A stretch of 36,735 nucleotides of DNA, taken from positions 1 through 36,735 of the forward strand of contig NZ_JAJJOE010000015.1 in the NCBI RefSeq assembly GCF_020907405.1. Direction: 5' to 3'. Numbering within the stretch: position 1 is the stretch's first letter; each line of letters begins with the position of its first letter. A program made the position numbers and the translations under genes. The notes under the pieces were generated by a model, which was given only the letters and a program-made list of their open reading frames with translations, was not told the origin of the DNA and made no database searches. The DNA comes from Arthrobacter sp. zg-Y769 (GTDB taxonomy: Bacteria; Actinomycetota; Actinomycetes; Actinomycetales; Micrococcaceae). This document shows positions 16,415-23,727 of this stretch, in pieces.

Positions 16415-16429
16415 AATCAGGGGATAGCT

Positions 16430-16948
16430 CTATCTGCTGCGGATCAGGCGGCGGGGTCGGTCCGGGCGGGGAGCCCGGGTGCGCCGCCGCTGCCTTCCGG
16501 GGCCCGGGTGGTAGCCGCCGTCGCGCAGCCCCGCCAGCCGTTCAAACGGATTCGCCGACGCCGGATCTCCGGCGAAGGCCCGGGAGAGGGCCGAGGCGGC
16601 GAAGTACGCCGGCAGGAAGAACGGACCCAGAAGCGCGTACTGCGAGCTGTGGCGAATCTCGTGGCGCAGCAGCGGGCTGTCCGGCGCATGGATGCGGCGG
16701 GCTGAGGAGGACCGGTAAAACACCACGTTGCCGACGGTGAAGGCGGCCGCACGGGGGAGGGAAAGCGGATAGCCCTCCACAAGGGTGGTCTTCTGCGGCC
16801 CGGGCAGGGTCCGGCACCCGGTCAGACGGGCCAGCATCAGGCCGGCGGGCGTGGAAAGGTTCAGCACGTTGATCCACCGGCGGAGGGAGGCGGCAGGCCC
16901 GCCAGACAAGGGCGGTCCCGAAGAGGCGGACGGCGGAACGGACGGCAT
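16430..16948 (-). CDS. Small HExxH membrane protein, unknown function
   Basis: I do not recognise a named family. The 172-residue protein has a hydrophobic helix at about 104-124 (ALLGPFFLPAYFAASAL), preceded directly by HEIRHSSQYA, with an HExxH pattern at His96-Glu97-His100. A strongly basic Arg/Pro tail (about 148-172) ends it. HExxH beside a membrane helix suggests a minimal zinc-peptidase-like or metal-binding protein, but no third ligand is obvious and activity is unproven. The ATG at 16948 has an excellent AGGGAGG site 6 bases upstream, supporting a real gene. It lies divergent from pheS and ends 16 bases before the SOS box of the next gene. Confidence 0.7.
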   Translation of the reverse strand: MPSVPPSASSGPPLSGGPAASLRRWINVLNLSTPAGLMLARLTGCRTLPGPQKTTLVEGYPLSLPRAAAFTVGNVVFYRSSSARRIHAPDSPLLRHEIRHSSQYALLGPFFLPAYFAASALSRAFAGDPASANPFERLAGLRDGGYHPGPGRQRRRTRAPRPDRPRRLIRSR

Positions 16949-17052
16949 GGCAACCTCCCTGCAGGAGTATGACGGCCCGGCAAGGGGCGTCTACTAGACT
17001 TGCAATGATAAGCCAGAACCCAACTAGGGCCGGAAACAGGTAAGCACCGTAC

Positions 17053-18150
17053 ATGTCTAACTCCACACCGGGGACCGGTTCCCCAGATACTTCCCCTGAG
17101 GGCGCCCTGCCCGAGCCGCCGAATCCGCTGGATGAAGCTGCCATAACCGCCGCCGTCGAGCAGGCGCTCGCCGCCATTGCCGCTGCCGCGGACCTCAACG
17201 GGCTCAAGGAAGTCCGGATTGCCGTCACCGGCGAGAAGTCGCCGCTGAGCGGAGCGAACCGGGCCATCGGCAAGCTCCCCAAGGACCAGAAGGCCGCCGC
17301 AGGCAAGCTCGTGGGCCCCGCCCGCGGCCGGATCAACTCCGCGCTCGCCGCCCGCACCGTCGAACTCGAAGCGGAGCGGGACGCCCGGATCCTCGTCGAA
17401 GAGGCGGTGGATGTCACTGCGGCTCCCCGCCGCCGGCACATCGGCGGCCGGCATCCGATTTCCACCCTGCAGGACCGGGTGGCGGATGTGTTCGTCGGCA
17501 TGGGCTGGGAAATCGCAGAGGGCCCCGAAGTGGAATCCGAGTGGTTCAACTTCGACGCGCTGAACTTCAAGCCGGACCACCCGGCCCGCGAAATGCAGGA
17601 CACCTTCTTCGTGGAGCCGCCCGAGGCGCACCTGGTGATGCGCACCCACACCTCCCCGGTCCAGGTCCGCTCCATGCTTGAGCGCGACCTGCCGATCTAC
17701 GTGCTCTGCCCCGGCAAGGTGTTCCGCACCGACGAGCTGGACGCCACGCACACCCCGGTCTTCCACCAGTTCGAGGGCCTGGCCATTGACAAGGGCCTGA
17801 CCATGGCCGACCTGGTGGGCACCCTGGAGCACTTCACCCGTGTCCTTTTCGGCGACGAAGCGAAGGTCCGGCTGCGGCCGAACTACTTCCCCTTCACCGA
17901 GCCCAGCGCCGAGCTGGACATCTGGCACCCGGGAGCCAAGGGCGGCCCGCGCTGGATCGAATGGGGCGGCTGCGGCATGGTCAACCCCAACGTGCTCCGC
18001 GCCGCCGGGATCGATCCCGAGGTCTACACAGGTTTTGCCTTCGGCATGGGCATTGACCGTGCCCTCATGTTCCGCAACGAGGTTTCGGACATGCACGAAA
18101 TGATCGAAGGCGACGTACGTTTCAGCGAACACTTCGGGATGGAGATCTAA
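17053..18150 (+). CDS. pheS: Phenylalanyl-tRNA synthetase alpha subunit
   Basis: PheS is the catalytic subunit of the alpha2beta2 enzyme that charges tRNA-Phe. The 365 residues include an N-terminal helical tRNA-contact region (about 25-110). The class II core follows: RHIGGRHPIST (motif 1 region, about 130), VFHQFEGLAIDKG (motif 2) and GFAFGMGIDRALMFR (motif 3). The ATG at 17053 has only a weak ribosome site. The 104 bases upstream are shared with the divergent HExxH gene. I see no T-box or leader peptide there. Confidence 0.96.
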   Translation: MSNSTPGTGSPDTSPEGALPEPPNPLDEAAITAAVEQALAAIAAAADLNGLKEVRIAVTGEKSPLSGANRAIGKLPKDQKAAAGKLVGPARGRINSALAARTVELEAERDARILVEEAVDVTAAPRRRHIGGRHPISTLQDRVADVFVGMGWEIAEGPEVESEWFNFDALNFKPDHPAREMQDTFFVEPPEAHLVMRTHTSPVQVRSMLERDLPIYVLCPGKVFRTDELDATHTPVFHQFEGLAIDKGLTMADLVGTLEHFTRVLFGDEAKVRLRPNYFPFTEPSAELDIWHPGAKGGPRWIEWGGCGMVNPNVLRAAGIDPEVYTGFAFGMGIDRALMFRNEVSDMHEMIEGDVRFSEHFGMEI

Positions 18151-20688
18151 GTGAGAATCCCACTTTCCTGGCTGCGCGAGTATGCCCAGGTGCCGGCGGA
18201 CGCAACCGCCGAAGATGTAATGGAAGACCTCGTGAAGGTTGGCCTGGAGGAAGAGGACGTCCACCGTCCCACCGATGAGCTGCAGGGACCCATCGTGGTG
18301 GGCCAGGTGCTCAGCATGGAGCCCGAGCCGCAGAGCAACGGCAAAACGATTAACTGGTGCTCGGTCCGGGTAGTGCCCGAAGGTGCAGAGCAGACCCTGA
18401 CCGGCAAGGGCATTGAGCCCTCCGGTGTCCAGGGCATTGTCTGCGGTGCACACAACTTCAAGGTGGGGGACAAGGTTGTTGTCACCCTGCCCGGCGCCGT
18501 GCTGCCCGGAGACTTCCGGATCAGCCCGCGCAAGACCTACGGGCACGTCTCGGCCGGCATGATCGCCTCCGTGCGCGAACTCGGAATCGGCGAGGACCAC
18601 GACGGCATCCTGGTGCTCTCCACCCTGGGGCTGGACCCCGAGGTCGGCACGGACGCGATGGAACTGCTGGGCCTGTACGACCAGGCGGCGGAAATCAACG
18701 TCACCCCTGACCGCGGCTACGTTTTCTCCATCCGCGGCGCCGCCCGCGAATACGCCCACGCCACCGGCACCAAGTTCACCGACCCGGCTGCCGCCGTCGT
18801 TGTTCCGCAGGCAGACGGCAACGGCTACCCGGTACGGCTCGAGGACGCCGCGCCCATCTACGGCAGGCCCGGCTGCGACCGCTTCGTGGCCCGGACCGTC
18901 CGCGGTGTGGACACCTCGCGGCCCACCCCGCCGTGGATGTCCTCCCGCCTGCGCCTGGCCGGCATGCGGTCCATCTCGCTTGTGGTCGACATTTCCAACT
19001 ACGTGATGCTCGAGCTCGGCCAGCCGCTGCACTTCTACGACCTGGATAAGCTCACCGGCCAGATTGTGGTGCGCCGCGCCGCCGAGGGCGAAACCCTGAA
19101 AACCCTGGACGAGAAGGAACGCCGGCTTTCCCCGGAGGACCTGCTGATCACGGACGGCTCCGGTGCCATCGGCATTGCCGGCGTGATGGGCGGAGCCGCT
19201 ACCGAGGTTGCCGGCGGAACCCAGAACGTGCTGATCGAAGCCGCGCACTTCGAGGAAGTCAGCATTGCCCGCTCCCGCCGCCGGCATAAGCTGCCCTCCG
19301 AAGCGTCCAAGCGCTTCGAGCGCGGCGTGGACTGGAACGTGGCCGACGTCGCCGCGCAGCGTGCCGTCGATCTGCTGGTGGAACTCGCGGGCGGCACTGC
19401 CGACGAGTCCATCACCGACGTCGGCACCGCCCCCGCGCCGCGGCGCATCGAGCTGCCCGCGCAGTTCCCCGCCCGGCTGATCGGCCTGGACTTCACCGAG
19501 TCCCAGATCACCGGCACGCTGGAGGACCTGGGCGCCACGGTCGAGAAAACCGGGGCCGGGTACCTGGTGACACCGCCGAGCTGGCGCCCCGACCTGGAGA
19601 CGCGCGAGGACCTCACCGAGGAAATCATCCGTCTGGTGGGCTACGACAAGATCCCGTCCACCCTGCCGGTGGCCCCTCCCGGACGCGGCCTCACCCGTCT
19701 GCAGCAGCAGCGCCGCCGCCTGATGCAGTCCCTTGCGGCCGCCGGACTTACCGAAGTGCTGGCCTACCCGTTTGTGACCGAGGCGGACAACAACACCTTC
19801 GGTGCACCGGACGGCACCCGCCCGGCCCTGAAACTGGCCAACCCGCTCAGCGCCGAATACGGCTACCTGCGCACCTCGGTGCTGCCCGGCCTGTTCGAGG
19901 TGGCCAAGCGCAACATGTCGCGCGGTTTCCGGGACCTGGCCCTGTTCGAATCCGGCACGGTCTTCCTGCCGGGCGAGCACCTGGGTACGGAGAGCATCCC
20001 GCCGCTGGGCGTAAAGCCGTCCGAGGACGTGCTGGATGAGCTGTACGCCGGAATTCCGGACCAGCCGCTGCACGTGGGCGTCCTGCTGGCCGGCCACGAG
20101 TCCGCTCCCGGCGCCGGCAACACGCCGCGTGCCTGGGACTGGGCCGACGCCGTCGACTTCGCCCGGCTCATGGGCGACGTCCTGGGCGTGGAACTCGTGG
20201 TGGAGCAGGGTACCCACCAGGCGTTCCACCCGGGCCGCACCGCACGCATTGCGCTGCGCAGCGGCGAGACCGTGGGCTACGCCGGCGAACTGCACCCCAA
20301 GCTCCTGGCCGAGCGCGACATGCCCGCCCGCACCGCGGCCGTGGAACTGGACGTGGACGCCATCTTCGAGGCTGCCCCGGATATCATCGTGGCGCGTCCG
20401 ATCTCCAGCTTCCCCATTTCCACGCAGGACGTGGCACTGGTGGTGGAAGAGGATGTTCCCGCCGAGCAGGTCCGCGAGGCACTGCGCGAGGGTGCCGGGG
20501 AGCTGCTTGAAGACGTGGCACTGTTCGATGTCTACGCGGGCCAGGGCATTGAGCCCGGGCATAAGTCGCTGGCGTTCGCGCTGCGCTTCCGTGCTCCGGA
20601 CCGGACACTCACGGCCGATGAAGCCTCCGAAGCGCGGGCGGCCGCCGTCGCCCTGGCCGCCGAACGGTTCGGTGCCGTTCAGCGCTAG
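18151..20688 (+). CDS. pheT: Phenylalanyl-tRNA synthetase beta subunit
   Basis: PheT recognises tRNA-Phe and edits mischarged Tyr-tRNA. The 845 residues contain, in order, an EMAP-like tRNA-binding OB domain (about 40-155, with VCGAHNFKVGDKVVV), the B3/B4 editing region (about 215-400), the B5 domain (about 420-500), a catalytic-like core, and a C-terminal ferredoxin-fold anticodon-binding domain (about 750-845, FPISTQDVALVVEEDVPAEQ). The GTG at 18151 follows the pheS TAA without a gap, so the genes are translationally coupled. Length is normal. A strong terminator follows 16 bases later. Confidence 0.96.
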   Translation: MRIPLSWLREYAQVPADATAEDVMEDLVKVGLEEEDVHRPTDELQGPIVVGQVLSMEPEPQSNGKTINWCSVRVVPEGAEQTLTGKGIEPSGVQGIVCGAHNFKVGDKVVVTLPGAVLPGDFRISPRKTYGHVSAGMIASVRELGIGEDHDGILVLSTLGLDPEVGTDAMELLGLYDQAAEINVTPDRGYVFSIRGAAREYAHATGTKFTDPAAAVVVPQADGNGYPVRLEDAAPIYGRPGCDRFVARTVRGVDTSRPTPPWMSSRLRLAGMRSISLVVDISNYVMLELGQPLHFYDLDKLTGQIVVRRAAEGETLKTLDEKERRLSPEDLLITDGSGAIGIAGVMGGAATEVAGGTQNVLIEAAHFEEVSIARSRRRHKLPSEASKRFERGVDWNVADVAAQRAVDLLVELAGGTADESITDVGTAPAPRRIELPAQFPARLIGLDFTESQITGTLEDLGATVEKTGAGYLVTPPSWRPDLETREDLTEEIIRLVGYDKIPSTLPVAPPGRGLTRLQQQRRRLMQSLAAAGLTEVLAYPFVTEADNNTFGAPDGTRPALKLANPLSAEYGYLRTSVLPGLFEVAKRNMSRGFRDLALFESGTVFLPGEHLGTESIPPLGVKPSEDVLDELYAGIPDQPLHVGVLLAGHESAPGAGNTPRAWDWADAVDFARLMGDVLGVELVVEQGTHQAFHPGRTARIALRSGETVGYAGELHPKLLAERDMPARTAAVELDVDAIFEAAPDIIVARPISSFPISTQDVALVVEEDVPAEQVREALREGAGELLEDVALFDVYAGQGIEPGHKSLAFALRFRAPDRTLTADEASEARAAAVALAAERFGAVQR

Positions 20689-20704
20689 GTTCATCCAACC
20701 AACC

Positions 20705-20750
20705 AGCAGGCTCCGCCGGATGTCGTTATCCGGCGGGGCCTGCTGCGTTT
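20705..20750 (+). terminator. Terminator after pheT
   Basis: AGCAGGCTCCGCCGGAT (20705-20721) and ATCCGGCGGGGCCTGCT (20728-20744) form a 17 bp stem with one mismatch around a 6-base loop. GCGTTTAAG follows. The T-run is short but the stem is very strong. It separates pheST from the convergent polysaccharide cluster and could act on both strands. Confidence 0.85.
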
Positions 20751-20828
20751 AAGCCGTGCGGGCGGAGCGTGCCGGGCCCGGCCGGCAGCAGCATGCGTGG
20801 CGCGCTGCCCTTCGGTGTTCCACGGGGG

Positions 20829-21716
20829 TTAGCAGGGCTGCCTCGAGGCCCCGAGATCCAGCGGTTTCAGCATTGAGCTCAGGCCGTGGTGCCGTGCCTC
20901 GGCGCAGAAGTCCACCGTCCCAACGTATTCGACGTGCAGAACAGCCTTCCCTGTGTCAACGAAGGGCTGATACAGGTTGCATTCCGCATAGCGGACGCAT
21001 TCCTCGTTAATGGCGAAGTCAAAGTAGCGCACCAGCTCGGGGATCTGATCCATGTCATTCTTCAACGCCACGGACAGGCCCCGGGAATGGGCCAGCTCGG
21101 CCAGCGCCCGGTTATAGGCGAGCTGGTCGGCGGCCGTCAGCGGGAAACCCGTTTCATTGCGGTAGCCGTCGACGTTGTCGGGTTCAACGGCGTCGTACCC
21201 CTTTGCCGCACAAGCATCCATCCGCGCTGCCATAATCGGCAGTAGAACATCCGTTTGCCGAATGTCGAGCCACTGTTCGCCGGGCCAGCCGTCCATGGGT
21301 CTTCCTAGGACGGCTGGAGGAAATTCGGCGGCATCGCCGCGGTATTCCTCCCGGGACCCGGACGAGAAGTAACAGATCAGCCGCCGTCCGTCCTGCTTCA
21401 GAACGCCAAGCTCTTCGGGGCTGGTGGTTTCAAAATCGACGTCGTAAATGTCGGCCTCCACAGTGCCGTCGACGGTGCCGGTGAGCTGCCACTGCCAGCT
21501 ATCTGTCGGGGAAGGCCGCCACAGCGGCGCAGCCGGCCCGGCCTTCCCGTCAGTGGCTTGAGATGAAGCAGGCGAAGGGGAAGACGATCCGGGGGGACCA
21601 CCGCCGGCGCAGCCCTGGAGCATCAGGGCGAGGAGCAGAAACGCAGCCAGGCATGGACGCGGGCCGGGCTGCACTCCGCCAGATCCTGTTCGGGCCCGTG
21701 CTGTGAAGCGGCTCAT
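20829..21716 (-). CDS. GH114 endo-alpha-1,4-polygalactosaminidase, lipoprotein
   Basis: The 295 residues begin with a basic, then hydrophobic signal (AAFLLLALMLQGC) with a lipobox LQGC. Cys36 should be lipidated, so the enzyme sits outside the membrane. A Ser/Pro linker (about 40-70) leads to a GH114 TIM barrel: WQWQLTG (75-81), ICYFSSGSREEYR (114-126), GYDAVEPDNVDGY (173-185) and KNDMDQIPELVRYFDFAINEEC. Acidic residues of the EPDN segment (Glu178, Asp180) are likely catalytic. GH114 enzymes cleave alpha-1,4-linked galactosamine polymers. The ATG overlaps the upstream gene's TGA by one base (TGATG), so it is the last gene of a coupled operon. The ribosome site is weak, consistent with coupling. 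Confidence 0.87.
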   Translation of the reverse strand: MSRFTARARTGSGGVQPGPRPCLAAFLLLALMLQGCAGGGPPGSSSPSPASSQATDGKAGPAAPLWRPSPTDSWQWQLTGTVDGTVEADIYDVDFETTSPEELGVLKQDGRRLICYFSSGSREEYRGDAAEFPPAVLGRPMDGWPGEQWLDIRQTDVLLPIMAARMDACAAKGYDAVEPDNVDGYRNETGFPLTAADQLAYNRALAELAHSRGLSVALKNDMDQIPELVRYFDFAINEECVRYAECNLYQPFVDTGKAVLHVEYVGTVDFCAEARHHGLSSMLKPLDLGASRQPC

Positions 21717-22399
21717 CAAGGGATCAGGGGAGGGCCGGAACGGAGACGGGCGGAGACAGAGGCAGGGGGTCCGAGCCATGGATTGGGCAGGGAACGGTCG
21801 GTCGCAAACACGTGTGCTGCGCCGCGCCGGACGGCACTGGCCTGGACGGCGGCGATTTGGTCCGGGCCGCATGCATAAACCAGGTGCCATAGTCGGGACG
21901 GCGAAACGTCGCGGGACCATCCGGGGTGTCGAAAGTGCTTGTAGGATTCCGCTGTTCCTTCGAAGACAGCCGTGACGTCGAACAGGTCCAGATGCGCGGA
22001 CGTCGGAAAGGTGCCCGGGTTCGCCGCCAGGTAGGTAATCCCGGCATTCCGGGCCGCGGAAGCGTACTGGACGCACCGTGCCAGACTGTCTTCCGAAGCC
22101 GGAATCTCGTCCAGCAGAATCCCGTCGACTTGATAGAACTGCTGCCACGCTGCGATGTCCTTCACGACATCCTGCACGGGGCGTCGGCCGTAATGGACCG
22201 GAACGTAGCCCAGTACCCGCATGTGCCGTAGGCGGGCCAGCGCCTCGGGGTAGTACTCGTCACTGTCCGTGCCCGGGCCGTTGTGGACGTTGGCGACCAC
22301 GAACGACACGTCCCGGTGCCGGCCTGCAAGCCAAGCCCAGTCCTGCGGCGCTTCCGCAGGATGGACATACCAGGGCAGTGCCAGCCGTGCCGGACTCAT
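21716..22399 (-). CDS. Spherulation-specific family 4 (GH135-like) protein
   Basis: The 227-residue protein matches the spherulin-4 family (LALPWYVHPAE; VVANVHNGPG at 34-43; LGYVPVHYGRR at 63-73; VDGILLDEIP at 91-100). The acidic pair Asp97-Glu98 with Asp92 is the probable catalytic site. Fungal Sph3 of this family (GH135) hydrolyses alpha-1,4-N-acetylgalactosamine in galactosaminogalactan. No signal peptide or membrane helix is visible, so it may act in the cytoplasm or at the inner membrane face, in contrast to the downstream lipoprotein. The ATG overlaps the membrane protein stop in ATGA; the TGA overlaps the GH114 start. Confidence 0.85.
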   Translation of the reverse strand: MSPARLALPWYVHPAEAPQDWAWLAGRHRDVSFVVANVHNGPGTDSDEYYPEALARLRHMRVLGYVPVHYGRRPVQDVVKDIAAWQQFYQVDGILLDEIPASEDSLARCVQYASAARNAGITYLAANPGTFPTSAHLDLFDVTAVFEGTAESYKHFRHPGWSRDVSPSRLWHLVYACGPDQIAAVQASAVRRGAAHVFATDRSLPNPWLGPPASVSARLRSGPPLIP

Positions 22400-23727
22400 G
22401 CATAAGCCCGCGGATCGGCGACCCGTGCCAGTAGTACTGCTATACCCGCGATCAGGAATGTCACAGCCAACAGGATGCCCGGAAGGTTTCCCACCAGGAT
22501 CCACGCTGCCGCCGAGAGTGGGGCAGCCCCGGCAAAAACCACGCCGCCGAGCGGCAGGCCAAACGCACTGAGCGTTGTGGAAGTGGTAGCCAGGGAACTG
22601 AAAGCCGCGGCTGCGATGACCGTAATAGTCACCGTGGCGTACCCGACCAGGAACAGGACAACCAGCGTGGAAACGGACGCCGATATCAGGACGATGGCTG
22701 CCGACATACCCATGGTGACCATCCATGCGTTCCGGGCGGCATTGCGCAGCAGCGGCGTGCGCCGGGAAGACCACATGAGCCGCTGGCGCATAAGCACCAG
22801 TGCGGGGTCGGTCGCAGCGGCGGCGACGACGGTGGCAACGATAAGCGCTGTTCCTTCCCAATCCGGTAGCCGGATCAAGGCCATGGAAAGTGCAGCTGCC
22901 AGGCATGCGGCCTGGATGGCCGGTGCGCAGGCGGCGCGCCAGTCCGCGCGGCCGGGGAAGTACGGTTCCCGGAGATCCCGCAGATGGAAGGCCAGGGCGA
23001 GGGTTACTGCGGCCATCACCAGAATCGCTACGGCCAGGACAATGGCAGTAGCGGCCCCATGCCCGAGCATCAGCGTGAGGGAAACAGCGGCGACTGCCAC
23101 TGCCAGGATCACAAGCAGATACCGCGCCCGTCCGAGGATGACAAGCATCGAAACAATGCAGGAGTACCAGCACCAGGCCATGATGAGACCGGCCATGGTT
23201 GCGTCGTGTGGGGGAAACAGCAGCGAAACCACCATGTAGCAGGCAAGGGCCGCGGTCACGAGGATCGTCGCGCCGGCCCCGTGCGCTATGCCGCGTCTTA
23301 GCTGTCCGGTATTGGCATGCGCCCATACGATGCCGGACACTGATTGGCCAACCACCCATGCGCTGATACCGGCGGCGAGGACTTCTTTGGTATTGCCCGT
23401 CATGACTGTGGCGGTCAGGCCGCCAAGTACCGCACCCAGGATGAGAACCAGGGCGCGGCGGACAGCTTCGAAGAGGGCATCCCCGGTCAACCAGCCGTCC
23501 GGTTCCTGCGGCAGGTGGACCGTGTTCCGCACGTGAACAAGTGACTGGGCATAAGCGAAGACGTCTGTCGCGCCGTGCCGCTTTGCAACAGTGCGGTCAC
23601 TGAGCCCGGAGGCTTCGAGCCGTGCAGTGATGTCGAACGTGTCCACGGCGTCGAAAGCCAGGCGCTCATTTCCGGCGGGAGGAAGCTGGTCCCCCGAGGG
23701 AGGCTGAATGACACTGTCGGCGCTCAT
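22396..23727 (-). CDS. Polytopic membrane protein of the polysaccharide cluster
   Basis: I do not recognise a defined family. The 443 residues have a soluble N-terminal part of about 85 residues (including ARLEASGLSDRTVAKRHG and DVFAYAQSLVHVR). Roughly 10-12 hydrophobic segments follow between 88 and the C-terminus, with a cytoplasmic loop near 245-270 (HLRDLREPYFPGRADWR). Between the glycosyltransferase and the hydrolases it occupies the place of a polymer transporter or synthase membrane partner. PelG, the MOP-family partner of PelF, has about 12 helices, so this may be a distant or analogous counterpart; I see no sequence proof. It overlaps both neighbours by four bases. Confidence 0.75.
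   Translation of the reverse strand: MSADSVIQPPSGDQLPPAGNERLAFDAVDTFDITARLEASGLSDRTVAKRHGATDVFAYAQSLVHVRNTVHLPQEPDGWLTGDALFEAVRRALVLILGAVLGGLTATVMTGNTKEVLAAGISAWVVGQSVSGIVWAHANTGQLRRGIAHGAGATILVTAALACYMVVSLLFPPHDATMAGLIMAWCWYSCIVSMLVILGRARYLLVILAVAVAAVSLTLMLGHGAATAIVLAVAILVMAAVTLALAFHLRDLREPYFPGRADWRAACAPAIQAACLAAALSMALIRLPDWEGTALIVATVVAAAATDPALVLMRQRLMWSSRRTPLLRNAARNAWMVTMGMSAAIVLISASVSTLVVLFLVGYATVTITVIAAAAFSSLATTSTTLSAFGLPLGGVVFAGAAPLSAAAWILVGNLPGILLAVTFLIAGIAVLLARVADPRAYA

Noticed and set aside
15492-16427. 311-residue plus-strand frame opposite the radical SAM gene
   Set aside because: Shadow frame; the minus-strand protein has clear family motifs and an SOS box.
16861-20694. 1277-residue minus-strand frame
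   Set aside because: Antisense shadow of pheS and pheT in high-GC DNA; no domain is recognisable.
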